Both the position numbers and the translations under genes were made by a program. This document shows positions 17,244-25,609 of a stretch of 64,000 nucleotides of DNA, one piece after another. Each line of letters opens with the position of its first letter. Position 1 is the stretch's first letter. Source of the stretch: Bog-473 sp963737745 (GTDB taxonomy: Bacteria; Actinomycetota; Acidimicrobiia; Acidimicrobiales; RAAP-2); NCBI GenBank assembly GCA_963737745.1, contig CAVTTR010000005.1, positions 124,001 through 188,000 on the forward strand. The letters run 5' to 3'. The notes beneath the pieces are model-generated. The model was given only the letters and a program-made list of their open reading frames with translations. It was not told the DNA's origin and searched no databases.

Positions 17244-18511
17244 GACGCAATCACACCGATGCCGGCGGCTTCATTACGCCGTCGCCACTCGCTCTTCGAC
17301 ATGCGGGTGGTATCCACACCAGCTGCACGCGCCCGCAACGCACCAACGGTCGCCTTCTCCCGGGGAATCGCAGTAAAAGGATCGAATCCGAAGAATCGGC
17401 TGGCGTTCTCGAACGTGATCTTGTGGATTTCGTCTTCGGTCGCTCCCGCATTCGTGAGTTCACCCCACACGAGTTCAGGGGATTCGGGCCACGTGGTGTC
17501 GGTATGCGGGTAGTCGCACTCCCATGCAATGATGTCGACGCCGATCTCATGGCGTGCCTTCAGGCCCGATGGATCGCTGATGAAGCAAGCCAAAACGTGG
17601 TCACGGAAGATCTCGGACGGCAGCTTGCCCCCGAAGTCGTTGCGCAGCCACTTCTGGTTCTTCACGTGGCGATCCACCCGATCGAGATAAAAGGGAATCC
17701 AGCCAATTCCCGCTTCGGAGAAGGCGACCTTGAGTGTTGGATACTGCCGGAGGGTCGGACCGAACAGGAGGTCCTGAGCCACCATGGTCATGACTTGCGT
17801 CGGCAAAATGATGGAGTGGTCGGCTGGAGCCTCCGGAGCCAATGTCATGAGGCTCATCGCACCGCCGATGTGGAGACAGAGCACCGTTCCCTCGTCGACC
17901 ACCGCATCAAGCATGGGGTCCCAATAGCCGGACAGAAGGCTGGGGTATCCCTGGGCATGTGGGGCCTCGAGAAAGCTGATCGCCTTGCATCCCTTCTTCG
18001 CCAAGCGATGCACCTCGTCAGCCGCCAGCTTCGCGTCCCACATAGGGACCATCCCCAGTGGAATGAAGCGGCCAGGGGCGGCGGCACACCACTCATCGAT
18101 ATGCCAGTCGTTGTAGGCCTGGAGCATCATGAGCGAGAGATCCTTGTCGGGCGCCTCGGCAAAAGTACGGGCGTTGTAACCGGCCATGCTGGGAAAGCAC
18201 ATAGAGGCGAGCATGCCATTGGCGTTCATGTCATCTATCCGGGCCACCACGTCGAAACACCCCGGCCTGAGTTCGGAGTACGTCCCGGGGTCTCGGCCCC
18301 AATCTTCGGCCGGCCAGCCCACGGTGGCCGCCATGCCGAATGGGGTGGAGGTGGCCTCGCCCTGGAATATCCACTGATCGATGCCTGCAGCGTTTCGTAC
18401 GACTTTCGGCGCCTTGTCCTTGTACTTGGCGGGTACGTGGTTCTCATACATGTTCGGCGGCTCAATGGCGTGATCGTCGATGCTGATGAGAATCATGTCT
18501 TCCATCTGCAT
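17240..18511 (-). CDS. Amidohydrolase-2 family protein, paralogue B (intact)
   Basis: 423 residues from the ATG at 18511, with AAAGGAG upstream. It shows DDHAIEPP near the N-terminus (D-x-H metal motif), LHIGG near the middle and ECDYPHTDTTWP near the C-terminus, as in ACMSD-like decarboxylases/hydrolases. Its length is normal for the actinobacterial long subgroup that also includes paralogues A and C, although it lacks their LNKLNP stretch. It begins an operon with the SDR and the Rieske ferredoxin. A perfect island operator lies 95 bp upstream. Confidence 0.9.
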   Translation of the reverse strand: MQMEDMILISIDDHAIEPPNMYENHVPAKYKDKAPKVVRNAAGIDQWIFQGEATSTPFGMAATVGWPAEDWGRDPGTYSELRPGCFDVVARIDDMNANGMLASMCFPSMAGYNARTFAEAPDKDLSLMMLQAYNDWHIDEWCAAAPGRFIPLGMVPMWDAKLAADEVHRLAKKGCKAISFLEAPHAQGYPSLLSGYWDPMLDAVVDEGTVLCLHIGGAMSLMTLAPEAPADHSIILPTQVMTMVAQDLLFGPTLRQYPTLKVAFSEAGIGWIPFYLDRVDRHVKNQKWLRNDFGGKLPSEIFRDHVLACFISDPSGLKARHEIGVDIIAWECDYPHTDTTWPESPELVWGELTNAGATEDEIHKITFENASRFFGFDPFTAIPREKATVGALRARAAGVDTTRMSKSEWRRRNEAAGIGVIAS

Positions 18512-18605
18512 GGCTGAAAGATCTCCTTTGTGACGTTCTCCTGCGGCTCTGCATGAGAGCAAGAGGTTTTGGTGCGCGCCGCCCAGCTTCCCCCGATGCC
18601 CTTGT

Positions 18606-18620
18606 TTAGACTCAGTCTAA
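18606..18620. promoter_or_regulatory. Island operator, perfect copy 2
   Basis: TTAGACTCAGTCTAA is a perfect palindrome with 7-bp arms, identical to the copy at 9064 except for the central base. It lies in the 192-bp gap upstream of the amidohydrolase operon start at 18511. Confidence 0.8.
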
Positions 18621-18703
18621 CTCTTGCCCTTGTGGGCCGCCAGCGCTGACGGCTGGACGCGGTACGCCGCATTCGACAGTCCGCGCTGTATCACCCGAGT
18701 CGC

Positions 18704-21057
18704 TCAAGCCAACATCTCGAGCTTCGGAAGGTCGTCGGCCATGAGGAGTACACCGGCTTTCGCCAATGCCTCCATCTCTTCGGTCGACACCCCGAGGTCC
18801 TCGAGGATCTCTTTCACCTGCGATCCCACGGGTCCGGGATTGACACCGACGCGAGGGGGTGTCTCGGACAGCCAGTTGCCCACTCCGGGGCGCGCCACGA
18901 GTTGACCGGTCACCCCCGGTTCGAAGTAGACCAGACCCCGACCGACGAGGTAGTCGATCGCCTCGTCGATGGACCTGGCAATCTGCGCCGCAATCCCCAG
19001 CTGGTCAAGGAGAGTCACCCAGACCGTTGCCGGTTTCTCAGCGAACGTCCTGACGAGGGCGTCCGCCAGAGCACCTCCGGGGTCCTGCCAGCTCGGCACC
19101 GCCGCAGAAACTACCGGGTCATCAATGGCGGTTACGAGAGCCGTCAGATCCCGCTCGTGGGCGGCGAGGAAGAACCAGGAATCGCTGGCCCGATAGAAGC
19201 GGTAGAGCGCGTGCATCCCAAATTCATTGCGCGCCCGGTCGGGTCCCTCATCGCTGGCTTGCGCCTCGGCGGTGAAGTATGCGCCCTGATGAAGTGTCGA
19301 GCCCTGCGCCAATGAGGAGGCTACCTTTTGGCCGGATGCCCCGTGCATGCGGGCGTAGAGAGCGACCGCCGTGGCGAAGGCGCCGAGGATTCCGGTGTCG
19401 GCGTCGTTGATCGGCGTCGGCTGATACAGGGTCCAGCCGAAGCGAGAGCCGTAGCGCCAGCTCATTCCAGTGGCAGCGTTGCATTGATTCTCGTAGCCCC
19501 GGCGCCGCGCCCAAGGTCCAGTCTGGCCGTAGGCGGTCACGGAACAATAGACAAGGTCGGGATTGATGGCCCGGGTGGTTTCGTAGTCAATGCCGTACTT
19601 TTCCTGGGCCTGCGGAGTGAAGTTCGTCATGAACACATCAGAGTTCCGGAGCAGCTCACCCAGCAGTCGGCCCCCCTCGGAGCTTGTGATGTCCATCAGG
19701 ATGGCGCGCTTGCCGCGGTGTAGCTGCCCGACGATTCCGTCGGTGACAGCGGGGACCGGATTGCCAACCTTGATGACGTCGGCACCAAAGTCAGACAGAA
19801 CGCGAGCCGCCGTCGGACCAGCGACGGCCTGCGAAATGTCGACGGCCGTATAGCCCTCGAGCGGGAGGGTGATCGATTCGCTCGCTCGGGAACGGTCGGC
19901 TCCCGAGCGCGGAGGGTGGCCGAGCTCCTCGAGCACTGCCGCTCGGTCCTGATCGGGTAGATGGCGCGGTGACACCCGGGGAAGGTCACCTGTCATATCG
20001 AAGCCTCGTCCCGGCAGCACGATCGAGCCCGCCAATGGATCGTCGAGGGCCACCACGGCGCCCGATTCAACGGCCTGCGCCGTGGCGAGCCACTGCTCGG
20101 GCGTCCGAACCATCGACAGGGGGGTCTGGGCTCGCGTTGCCACCTCGTCCCACCATTGCGCCGGCTTGCTGCGGATCACCTCGGCGAACTTCTCGAGGAT
20201 GCGCTCTCGGTGCTCGAGATCGAAGGTCTTCGACGTGATGTCGATCAGGCCCTGTCGGTCCCATTCCTCGGCGAACCCGGCCTCCACCAGCAATGGGATC
20301 ACGAATTTCGGGTATGGCGACAGGTCGATTTTCCCCCCGTCCTGACACTCGTAGGTCAGATCCCGCAGCATCTGGTTGTCGCCCATGAGGCTGTTCTCGT
20401 AGACCCGATAGCCGAGCATGGTGCTGTAAGCCTCCGCGAATGCTTCGGCCAGCGGGATCTCGATGCGTTGACCCCGACCATTGCGCTCACGGGCGATAAG
20501 CGCCATCACGATCGACACGGCGCCCATCAGACCGCCGAAGTTCGACGCCGTGGTGATGGGGGTGAACATAGGCGCTGAGGGATCGCTCACCTTGGCCCTG
20601 TTTCGACCCGATGGATCCCAATGCTGCTCCAGCGGTCGATAACCCGCCACTGCGGCGTGGACAATGCCCTCCCACGCCTTTAGGGACGCGCTCTCATCCT
20701 CCGAGGCAAAACCCGGCAACGAACAGAAGATCAGCCGATCGTTCTCGGTCCGAAGTTGCTCGGCGCCGAGGCCCAGGCGCTCCATGACACCGGGTCTGAA
20801 ATTCTCGATCACCACGTCGGCCGCGCTGCGCCAGGGCACGGGCGCTCGAACGATCGGCGTCGCTCTTCAGATCCAAAGTGATACGGCGCTTGCTCCGGTT
20901 CAACCATGCATCAAGCGGCCCGGGCGAAACAGAGGCGTCGGGTGTGTCGACATGGACGACGTCTGCCCCCGCTTCGGCCATCATGAGAGCGGCCAGCGGT
21001 CCGGCGATGTAGTGGCCAAAGTCGACCCACGCGAATCCCCTCCAATGCGTACGTCAT
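18704..21057 (-). CDS. Two-domain CaiB/BaiF CoA-transferase fusion (two frameshifts)
   Basis: About 783 residues containing two complete family III CoA-transferase units in tandem. Unit 1 has IAGPLAALMMAEAGADVVHVD and ADVVIENFRPGVMERLGLG. Unit 2 starts around residue 400 with YTAVDISQAVAGPTAARVLSDFGADVIKV and has SDVFMTNFTPQAQEKYGID. These enzymes move CoA between acids through an Asp thioester. Frame breaks lie at about 21025 (one surplus G in GTGGGTCG) and about 20850 (one surplus G after CAGCGC). The ATG at 21057 overlaps the stop of the acyl-CoA ligase as ATGA, so the two are translationally coupled. Fusions like this may work as an internal heterodimer. Confidence 0.85.
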
Positions 21058-22616
21058 CGTTTCCCCCTCAAATTGATGAGCCGGGCACGCCCTTCCCAAT
21101 AGGGCGCCCGGAGCTTGAACTTCTGCAGCTTGCCCGTTGCGGTTCGCTGCAACGAATCACGGAATTCGACAGATGTCGGGCACTTGAAGTGTGCGATGCG
21201 CTCCCGACAGAAACCAATGAGCTCTTCCGGCGTGGCGGACGATTCCGGCCGCAGCACCACGAGGGCCTTCACCGTCTCACCCCACTTATCGTCGGGCACG
21301 CCGATCACGGCCGCCTCTGCCACGGCCGGATGCTTATAAAGACAATCCTCGACCTCGATCGACGAGACGTTTTCCCCGCCGGAGATGATGACGTCCTTCT
21401 TCCTATCGCTGATCGTCAGCAGAGGCCCTTCGAAAAAACCACCGTCCCCCGTATGGAACCAGTCCCCCTGGATCGCTTCTGCCGTGGCTTCGGGCTGTTG
21501 CCAGTACCCGCCAAAAACGTGATTCGACTTCGCCAGCACCTCGCCTTCGTGGTCGATGGTGAGCCGGACACCAATTGCGGGTGCGCCGGCCTGGGCCAGC
21601 AATGTGGCTCGTTCGTTCGGATCGAGTACGTCCCATTCCGAGCGCGCCCGGTTGATCGTCAAGAATGGCGAGGCCTCGGTGAGGCCATAGATCTGGATGA
21701 ATTCCCAACCAAGCTCTTCCTCCACCCGGGCAACGACGGCACTCGGAGGGGGTGCACCCGCCACCACGATGCGCACCAGCCCCTGGCCGGGAACGCTACG
21801 ACCATCGGCCACTCGCGTCTCAGCTGCCGCGAGGATCGAAGCGACGACCGCTGGAGCTCCGCACATCAGCGTGACACCCTCTCGGTCGACCCGAGAAAGG
21901 ATGTCCTCGCCGTCGATCTTCCGGAGCACCACATGCTTGCCTCCCATTGCCGTGACGGCGTAGGGCATGCCCCAGCCGTTGACATGGAACATGGGGAGGG
22001 TGTGGAGAAGGACGTCTCGGTCGCTTACGCCTGTGTGCCAGCCGAAGGAAACAGCATTCAACCAGCAGTTTCGATGTGTCAGCTGGACGCCTTTAGGGCG
22101 CGCCGTCGTCCCCGAGGTGTAGTTGATGGTGCAGATAGCGTCCTCGTCGCCCACCCACTTTTGCGGCTGCTCGTGCTGGGACGCCTCTGCGAAGAGCTCG
22201 GCGTCTTGCACACCATCGAGGACGATCCGTTCCTTAGCTGTCACGCCCGCAAGGAGTTCGTCGTACTCGGGGTCCACCAGCAGTACGGATGCACCGGAGT
22301 GCTCAACGATGTAGGAGATCTCATCGGCCTGCAGCCGGAAGTTGATGGGCACGAAAACCCGGCCATAACCACTCACTCCGAAGAAGCTGATCAGGACTCT
22401 GGCACAGTTCGGCGAGACAATGGCCACCCGCTCGCCCTGACCGACGTTCATCCTCTGGAGCCAGAGGGCCATGCCCCGCGCTCGAGCGGCCACTTCGCGA
22501 TACGTGAGACTTCCGAGCGACCACGGACAGTCAGGCTCATCGACGAATGCCGTACGGTCCGGGTAGACGAATTCGGCGCGCTCGAGGAAGTCGGCGATGG
22601 TCAGGGCAACCTTCAT
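21054..22616 (-). CDS. AMP-forming acyl-CoA synthetase/ligase B
   Basis: 520 residues. ANL motifs: INYTSGTTARPKGVQLTHRN, YGLTEASP, DRKKDVIISGGENVSSIEVE and the catalytic Lys in TATGKLQKFKLR. The N-terminal RAEFVYPDRTAFVDE and the overall length match the long-chain/medium-chain FadD-like group. It is first in an operon with the fused CoA-transferase, suggesting one enzyme makes the CoA thioester and the other redistributes CoA. A weak island operator lies about 43 bp upstream. Confidence 0.92.
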   Translation of the reverse strand: MKVALTIADFLERAEFVYPDRTAFVDEPDCPWSLGSLTYREVAARARGMALWLQRMNVGQGERVAIVSPNCARVLISFFGVSGYGRVFVPINFRLQADEISYIVEHSGASVLLVDPEYDELLAGVTAKERIVLDGVQDAELFAEASQHEQPQKWVGDEDAICTINYTSGTTARPKGVQLTHRNCWLNAVSFGWHTGVSDRDVLLHTLPMFHVNGWGMPYAVTAMGGKHVVLRKIDGEDILSRVDREGVTLMCGAPAVVASILAAAETRVADGRSVPGQGLVRIVVAGAPPPSAVVARVEEELGWEFIQIYGLTEASPFLTINRARSEWDVLDPNERATLLAQAGAPAIGVRLTIDHEGEVLAKSNHVFGGYWQQPEATAEAIQGDWFHTGDGGFFEGPLLTISDRKKDVIISGGENVSSIEVEDCLYKHPAVAEAAVIGVPDDKWGETVKALVVLRPESSATPEELIGFCRERIAHFKCPTSVEFRDSLQRTATGKLQKFKLRAPYWEGRARLINLRGKR

Positions 22617-22658
22617 CCAGCCGTCCTTTCTTTGACGGATTTGAATTTAGCCACGTTA

Positions 22659-22673
22659 TTGCACGTCGTCTAA
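22659..22673. promoter_or_regulatory. Weak island operator copy (10 of 14), ligase B promoter
   Basis: TTGCACGTCGTCTAA keeps the GTCTAA half and the outer TT but has four mismatches in the arms. It lies in the 318-bp divergent gap between ligase B and the aldehyde dehydrogenase. The position matches the other copies; the sequence alone would not support it. Confidence 0.3.
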
Positions 22674-22934
22674 TTTCCGATAGCATGCCGAGGAGTGCGG
22701 ACCTACGTGGCCCGTACCAGCAGGACGCAGAGAGTAGCGAGTCGGATCGTGCGGGAGGAGACGACCATGACCAGTTCGGCGCGTCGGGCCGTGCCCCGTT
22801 GCGCGCCCCGGCCAGACCGCTGCGACCCACGCCTGCCCTCCATGGGGAAGGAATGATGGCGAGGCCAGTTCGACGGTCGTCCATTCCATGGGGGTCATGA
22901 ACATGTGCAGGTCAACTACGAGGGAGGAAAGACA

Positions 22935-24401
22935 TTGACTTTCGGAGAATTGGATAGTCCCAAGCTGCTCATCGGTGGCAACCTGGTCGATGCCGAAGGT
23001 GGGGCGACGTATCCGAACATCAATCCCGCCACGGAGGAGACCCTCGGCGTGGCTGCGGACGCTTCTCCGGGCGACGTCGACGCGGCTATCGGAGCAGCTC
23101 GCAAAGCCTTCGACACGACGACATGGAGTACCGACAAGGCACTTCGCATCCGCTGCCTCCGTCAGCTCGTCGAAGCCCTCGAGAAGCACGCCGAGCCCTA
23201 CAAGTTGATGGCGACGGCAGAAGTCGGGTTGCCGTCCATGATCGCCAGCTCCACCTTTGACAACCCGGTCGAGATCGTCAAATGGAATACCGACCTCCTC
23301 GAGACCTACGACTTCACCGAGGATTTCGGGGTGGCCGAAGTGGCGCAATTTCGGTCTCATCGGTGGACTGAGCGGGAAGCGGTCGGCGTGGTTGCCGCCA
23401 TCACCCCCTGGAACCAGCCGATGCAGGTCAACCTGGCCAAGGTCGGTCCCGCCTTGGCGGCCGGAAACGCCGTCATCCTCAAGGCTGCGCCGACCACTCC
23501 GTGGTGTGCCAGCGCACTGGGCAAGCTCATTGCCGAACAGACCGAGATCCCGCCGGGCATCTTCAACGTGATTACCAGTTCGGTCAACGATCGGGGCGAG
23601 CAGCTACTGACTGACCCACGCGTGGATCTCATCAGCTTCACCGGCTCGACTGCAGTCGGACGACACATCATGCGTCAAGGCGCCGACACGGTGAAGAAGC
23701 TCTTCCTGGAGCTTGGTGGCAAATCAGCCGACATCGTGCTCGAAGACGCCAACTTCCCCGAGGCGATCGGCATGTCCACCTTCATGGTGATGGTCCACGG
23801 TGGACAGGGCTGCGCCACCTTGACACGGCTTCTTCTTCCCCGATCTCGCTTCGACGAGGGCGTGGAGATCGCGGCACAGATGATGTCGTCCATGCCTTAC
23901 GGCGACCCGACTGATCCAGGCAACGTCATGGGACCGCTCAACAGCGGACCTCATCGCGATCGGGTCGAAGGCATTGTCGAGCGAGCCAAGGACGCAGGAG
24001 CCAAGCCGATCATCGGTGGTCGCCGTCCTCCCCAGTTCGAGCGAGGCTATTACTACGAGCCGACACTCATCGCCGATATGCCAGAAGATGCGGAGATCGT
24101 CCGAAACGAGATCTTCGGCCCCGTGCTCGTGGCACTCCCCTTCGACGACGAAGAGGACGCTGTCCGCATAGCCAACGACAGCATCTACGGCCTGTCGGGG
24201 GCGGTGTTCTCCGGCGACCACGAGCGATCGAAAGCAGTCGCCCGACGGATCAAGGCTGGCACCATGATCGTCGACGGCGGCATCTATTACGGGCCGGACA
24301 CGCCCTTCGGCGGCTACAAGCAAAGCGGCTTCGGTCGCGAGATGGGCAAGCTCGGCTTTGAGGAGTATCTCCAGGTGAAGCTCCTCTGCGAACCCGTGTA
24401 A
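22935..24401 (+). CDS. NAD(P)-dependent aldehyde dehydrogenase
   Basis: About 488 residues. A TTG at 22935 is chosen because GGGAGG ends 7 bp upstream; a GTG at 22905 would extend it by 10 residues. Motifs are TPWNQPM, the catalytic Glu in LELGGKSADIVLED, the catalytic Cys in GQGCATLTRLLL and the C-terminal FGGYKQSGFGREMG. It oxidises an aldehyde to an acid, possibly from P450-derived alcohols in this island. It is the first gene of a short rightward unit with the SnoaL-like protein. Confidence 0.92.
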   Translation: MTFGELDSPKLLIGGNLVDAEGGATYPNINPATEETLGVAADASPGDVDAAIGAARKAFDTTTWSTDKALRIRCLRQLVEALEKHAEPYKLMATAEVGLPSMIASSTFDNPVEIVKWNTDLLETYDFTEDFGVAEVAQFRSHRWTEREAVGVVAAITPWNQPMQVNLAKVGPALAAGNAVILKAAPTTPWCASALGKLIAEQTEIPPGIFNVITSSVNDRGEQLLTDPRVDLISFTGSTAVGRHIMRQGADTVKKLFLELGGKSADIVLEDANFPEAIGMSTFMVMVHGGQGCATLTRLLLPRSRFDEGVEIAAQMMSSMPYGDPTDPGNVMGPLNSGPHRDRVEGIVERAKDAGAKPIIGGRRPPQFERGYYYEPTLIADMPEDAEIVRNEIFGPVLVALPFDDEEDAVRIANDSIYGLSGAVFSGDHERSKAVARRIKAGTMIVDGGIYYGPDTPFGGYKQSGFGREMGKLGFEEYLQVKLLCEPV

Positions 24402-24445
24402 GACGGGCCTTAGAGGACCTGATCACCCAGCACACAGGAGGGGTT

Positions 24446-24889
24446 GTGGGTTCACGGAACATGCAGATACTGCAGAATCTCATGGGTGGCTCGCAGGTCA
24501 AGGATCGATCGATCGAAGACCGTACTGGAGCCGATTTCGAGCGCTCCATGGCCGACGTCTTTGCTCCTGATGTTGAGGTGCACGAGCCGGCATGCATGCC
24601 GCACGGAGGCGTCCACAAGGGTCGGGAACGATGGTTCGAAGTTCGCCGACAGATGTTGGAACAAAGAGCGGCATCACCGTGGGATCAAAAACTCGAAGTG
24701 CTCCACATGTGGGAGGTTCCAGATGAGGACATCATCGTCATGAACTACATGATGGAGTGGACCGACAGCAGAACCGGTCACAGCTTCCGTCAACCTGCGG
24801 TGGAAGTGCTCACGTTCCGGGACGGGCGCATCGTAAAGACCGAGTTCTACCCACAAGACTCACATGCCTTGCTTGTCACGCTGTGTTGA
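24446..24889 (+). CDS. SnoaL-like / NTF2-fold protein A
   Basis: 147 residues from a GTG with a good AGGAGG just upstream. The pattern of an N-terminal helix, VFAPDVEVHEPACMP, then long C-terminal strands (EVLTFRDGRIVKTEFYPQD) fits SnoaL-like polyketide-cyclase or nuclear-transport-factor-2 folds. Such proteins bind hydrophobic ligands and may act as hydratases, isomerases or cyclases. In this context it may handle an intermediate. The function cannot be assigned from sequence. Confidence 0.78.
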   Translation: MGSRNMQILQNLMGGSQVKDRSIEDRTGADFERSMADVFAPDVEVHEPACMPHGGVHKGRERWFEVRRQMLEQRAASPWDQKLEVLHMWEVPDEDIIVMNYMMEWTDSRTGHSFRQPAVEVLTFRDGRIVKTEFYPQDSHALLVTLC

Positions 24890-24913
24890 GGACGACCGGT
24901 CGGCCATGATCCC

Positions 24914-25609
24914 CTACCCGAGATACGCGCTCTCAATCTCACGTAGGTTCTTGCGAGCTTCCTCGGCCGAACCTGACCACGCCAGCTGCCCTCGCCGGAG
25001 GATATAGACCCGATCGGCCACCTTCAGCGCCTGGCGGGCGAACTGCTCAACCAAAAGCACCCCTGCGCCCTGATCCGCGGCGCCACGTAGTGCGCTCATG
25101 AGGCGCGCCACAATCAAGGGCGCGAGGCCCAGCGAGAGTTCGTCGGCCAGAAGCACGTCCGGCTTCGCCGCCAACGCTCGAGCCGTCGAGAGCATGCGTT
25201 GCTCTCCACCCGAGAGCAAGCCCGCACGCCGGCGCAAGATGGGCTTGAGCTCGGGGAAGATCTCGAGCGCCTGGTCAACCGGCCCTTGCCCGATCCGAAG
25301 ATTGTCACGCACCGAGAGCCTGGATGTCACCGAACGCTCCTCGGGGATCACGCCCAAGCCACTACCGACCCGTCGATGGAGCGGAGCCGAAGTGGGCTCA
25401 CCCTTCCATCGGATGGTTCCACCCAAACTCGGCAGCGCACCCGCCAGGGTCAGCAGCGAGGTCGTCTTGCCCGCACCGTTCGGTCCCAGGACCGCCACGA
25501 TCTCGCCCGCATGGAGTTCGATACAAAGGTCCCTGACGCAGGGAACCTTGCGGTAGCCGGCAAACAGGTTCGATGCCTGGAGTACCGGTGGTGGCTTAGT
25601 TTCCACCAC
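24914..25609 (-). CDS. Branched-chain-type ABC transporter ATPase, LivF-like
   Basis: 231 residues. Walker A is GPNGAGKTT, the signature is LSGGEQRML, and Walker B is VLLADELSLGLAP. The ending EIESAYLG is the typical LivF C-terminus. It overlaps the last 14 bp of the permease-ATPase fusion gene. It is the second ATPase of an importer for amino acids or, as in many catabolic clusters, aromatic or hydrophobic acids. Confidence 0.9.
   Translation of the reverse strand: MVETKPPPVLQASNLFAGYRKVPCVRDLCIELHAGEIVAVLGPNGAGKTTSLLTLAGALPSLGGTIRWKGEPTSAPLHRRVGSGLGVIPEERSVTSRLSVRDNLRIGQGPVDQALEIFPELKPILRRRAGLLSGGEQRMLSTARALAAKPDVLLADELSLGLAPLIVARLMSALRGAADQGAGVLLVEQFARQALKVADRVYILRRGQLAWSGSAEEARKNLREIESAYLG

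Noticed and set aside
17423..18517. A 364-codon plus-strand frame
   Set aside because: Antisense to intact amidohydrolase B. No recognisable domain.
20664..22673. A 669-codon open frame on the plus strand
   Set aside because: It runs antisense to the CoA-transferase and ligase genes, which have clear motifs; its composition (repeated His/Arg/Gly) is that of a GC-rich shadow.
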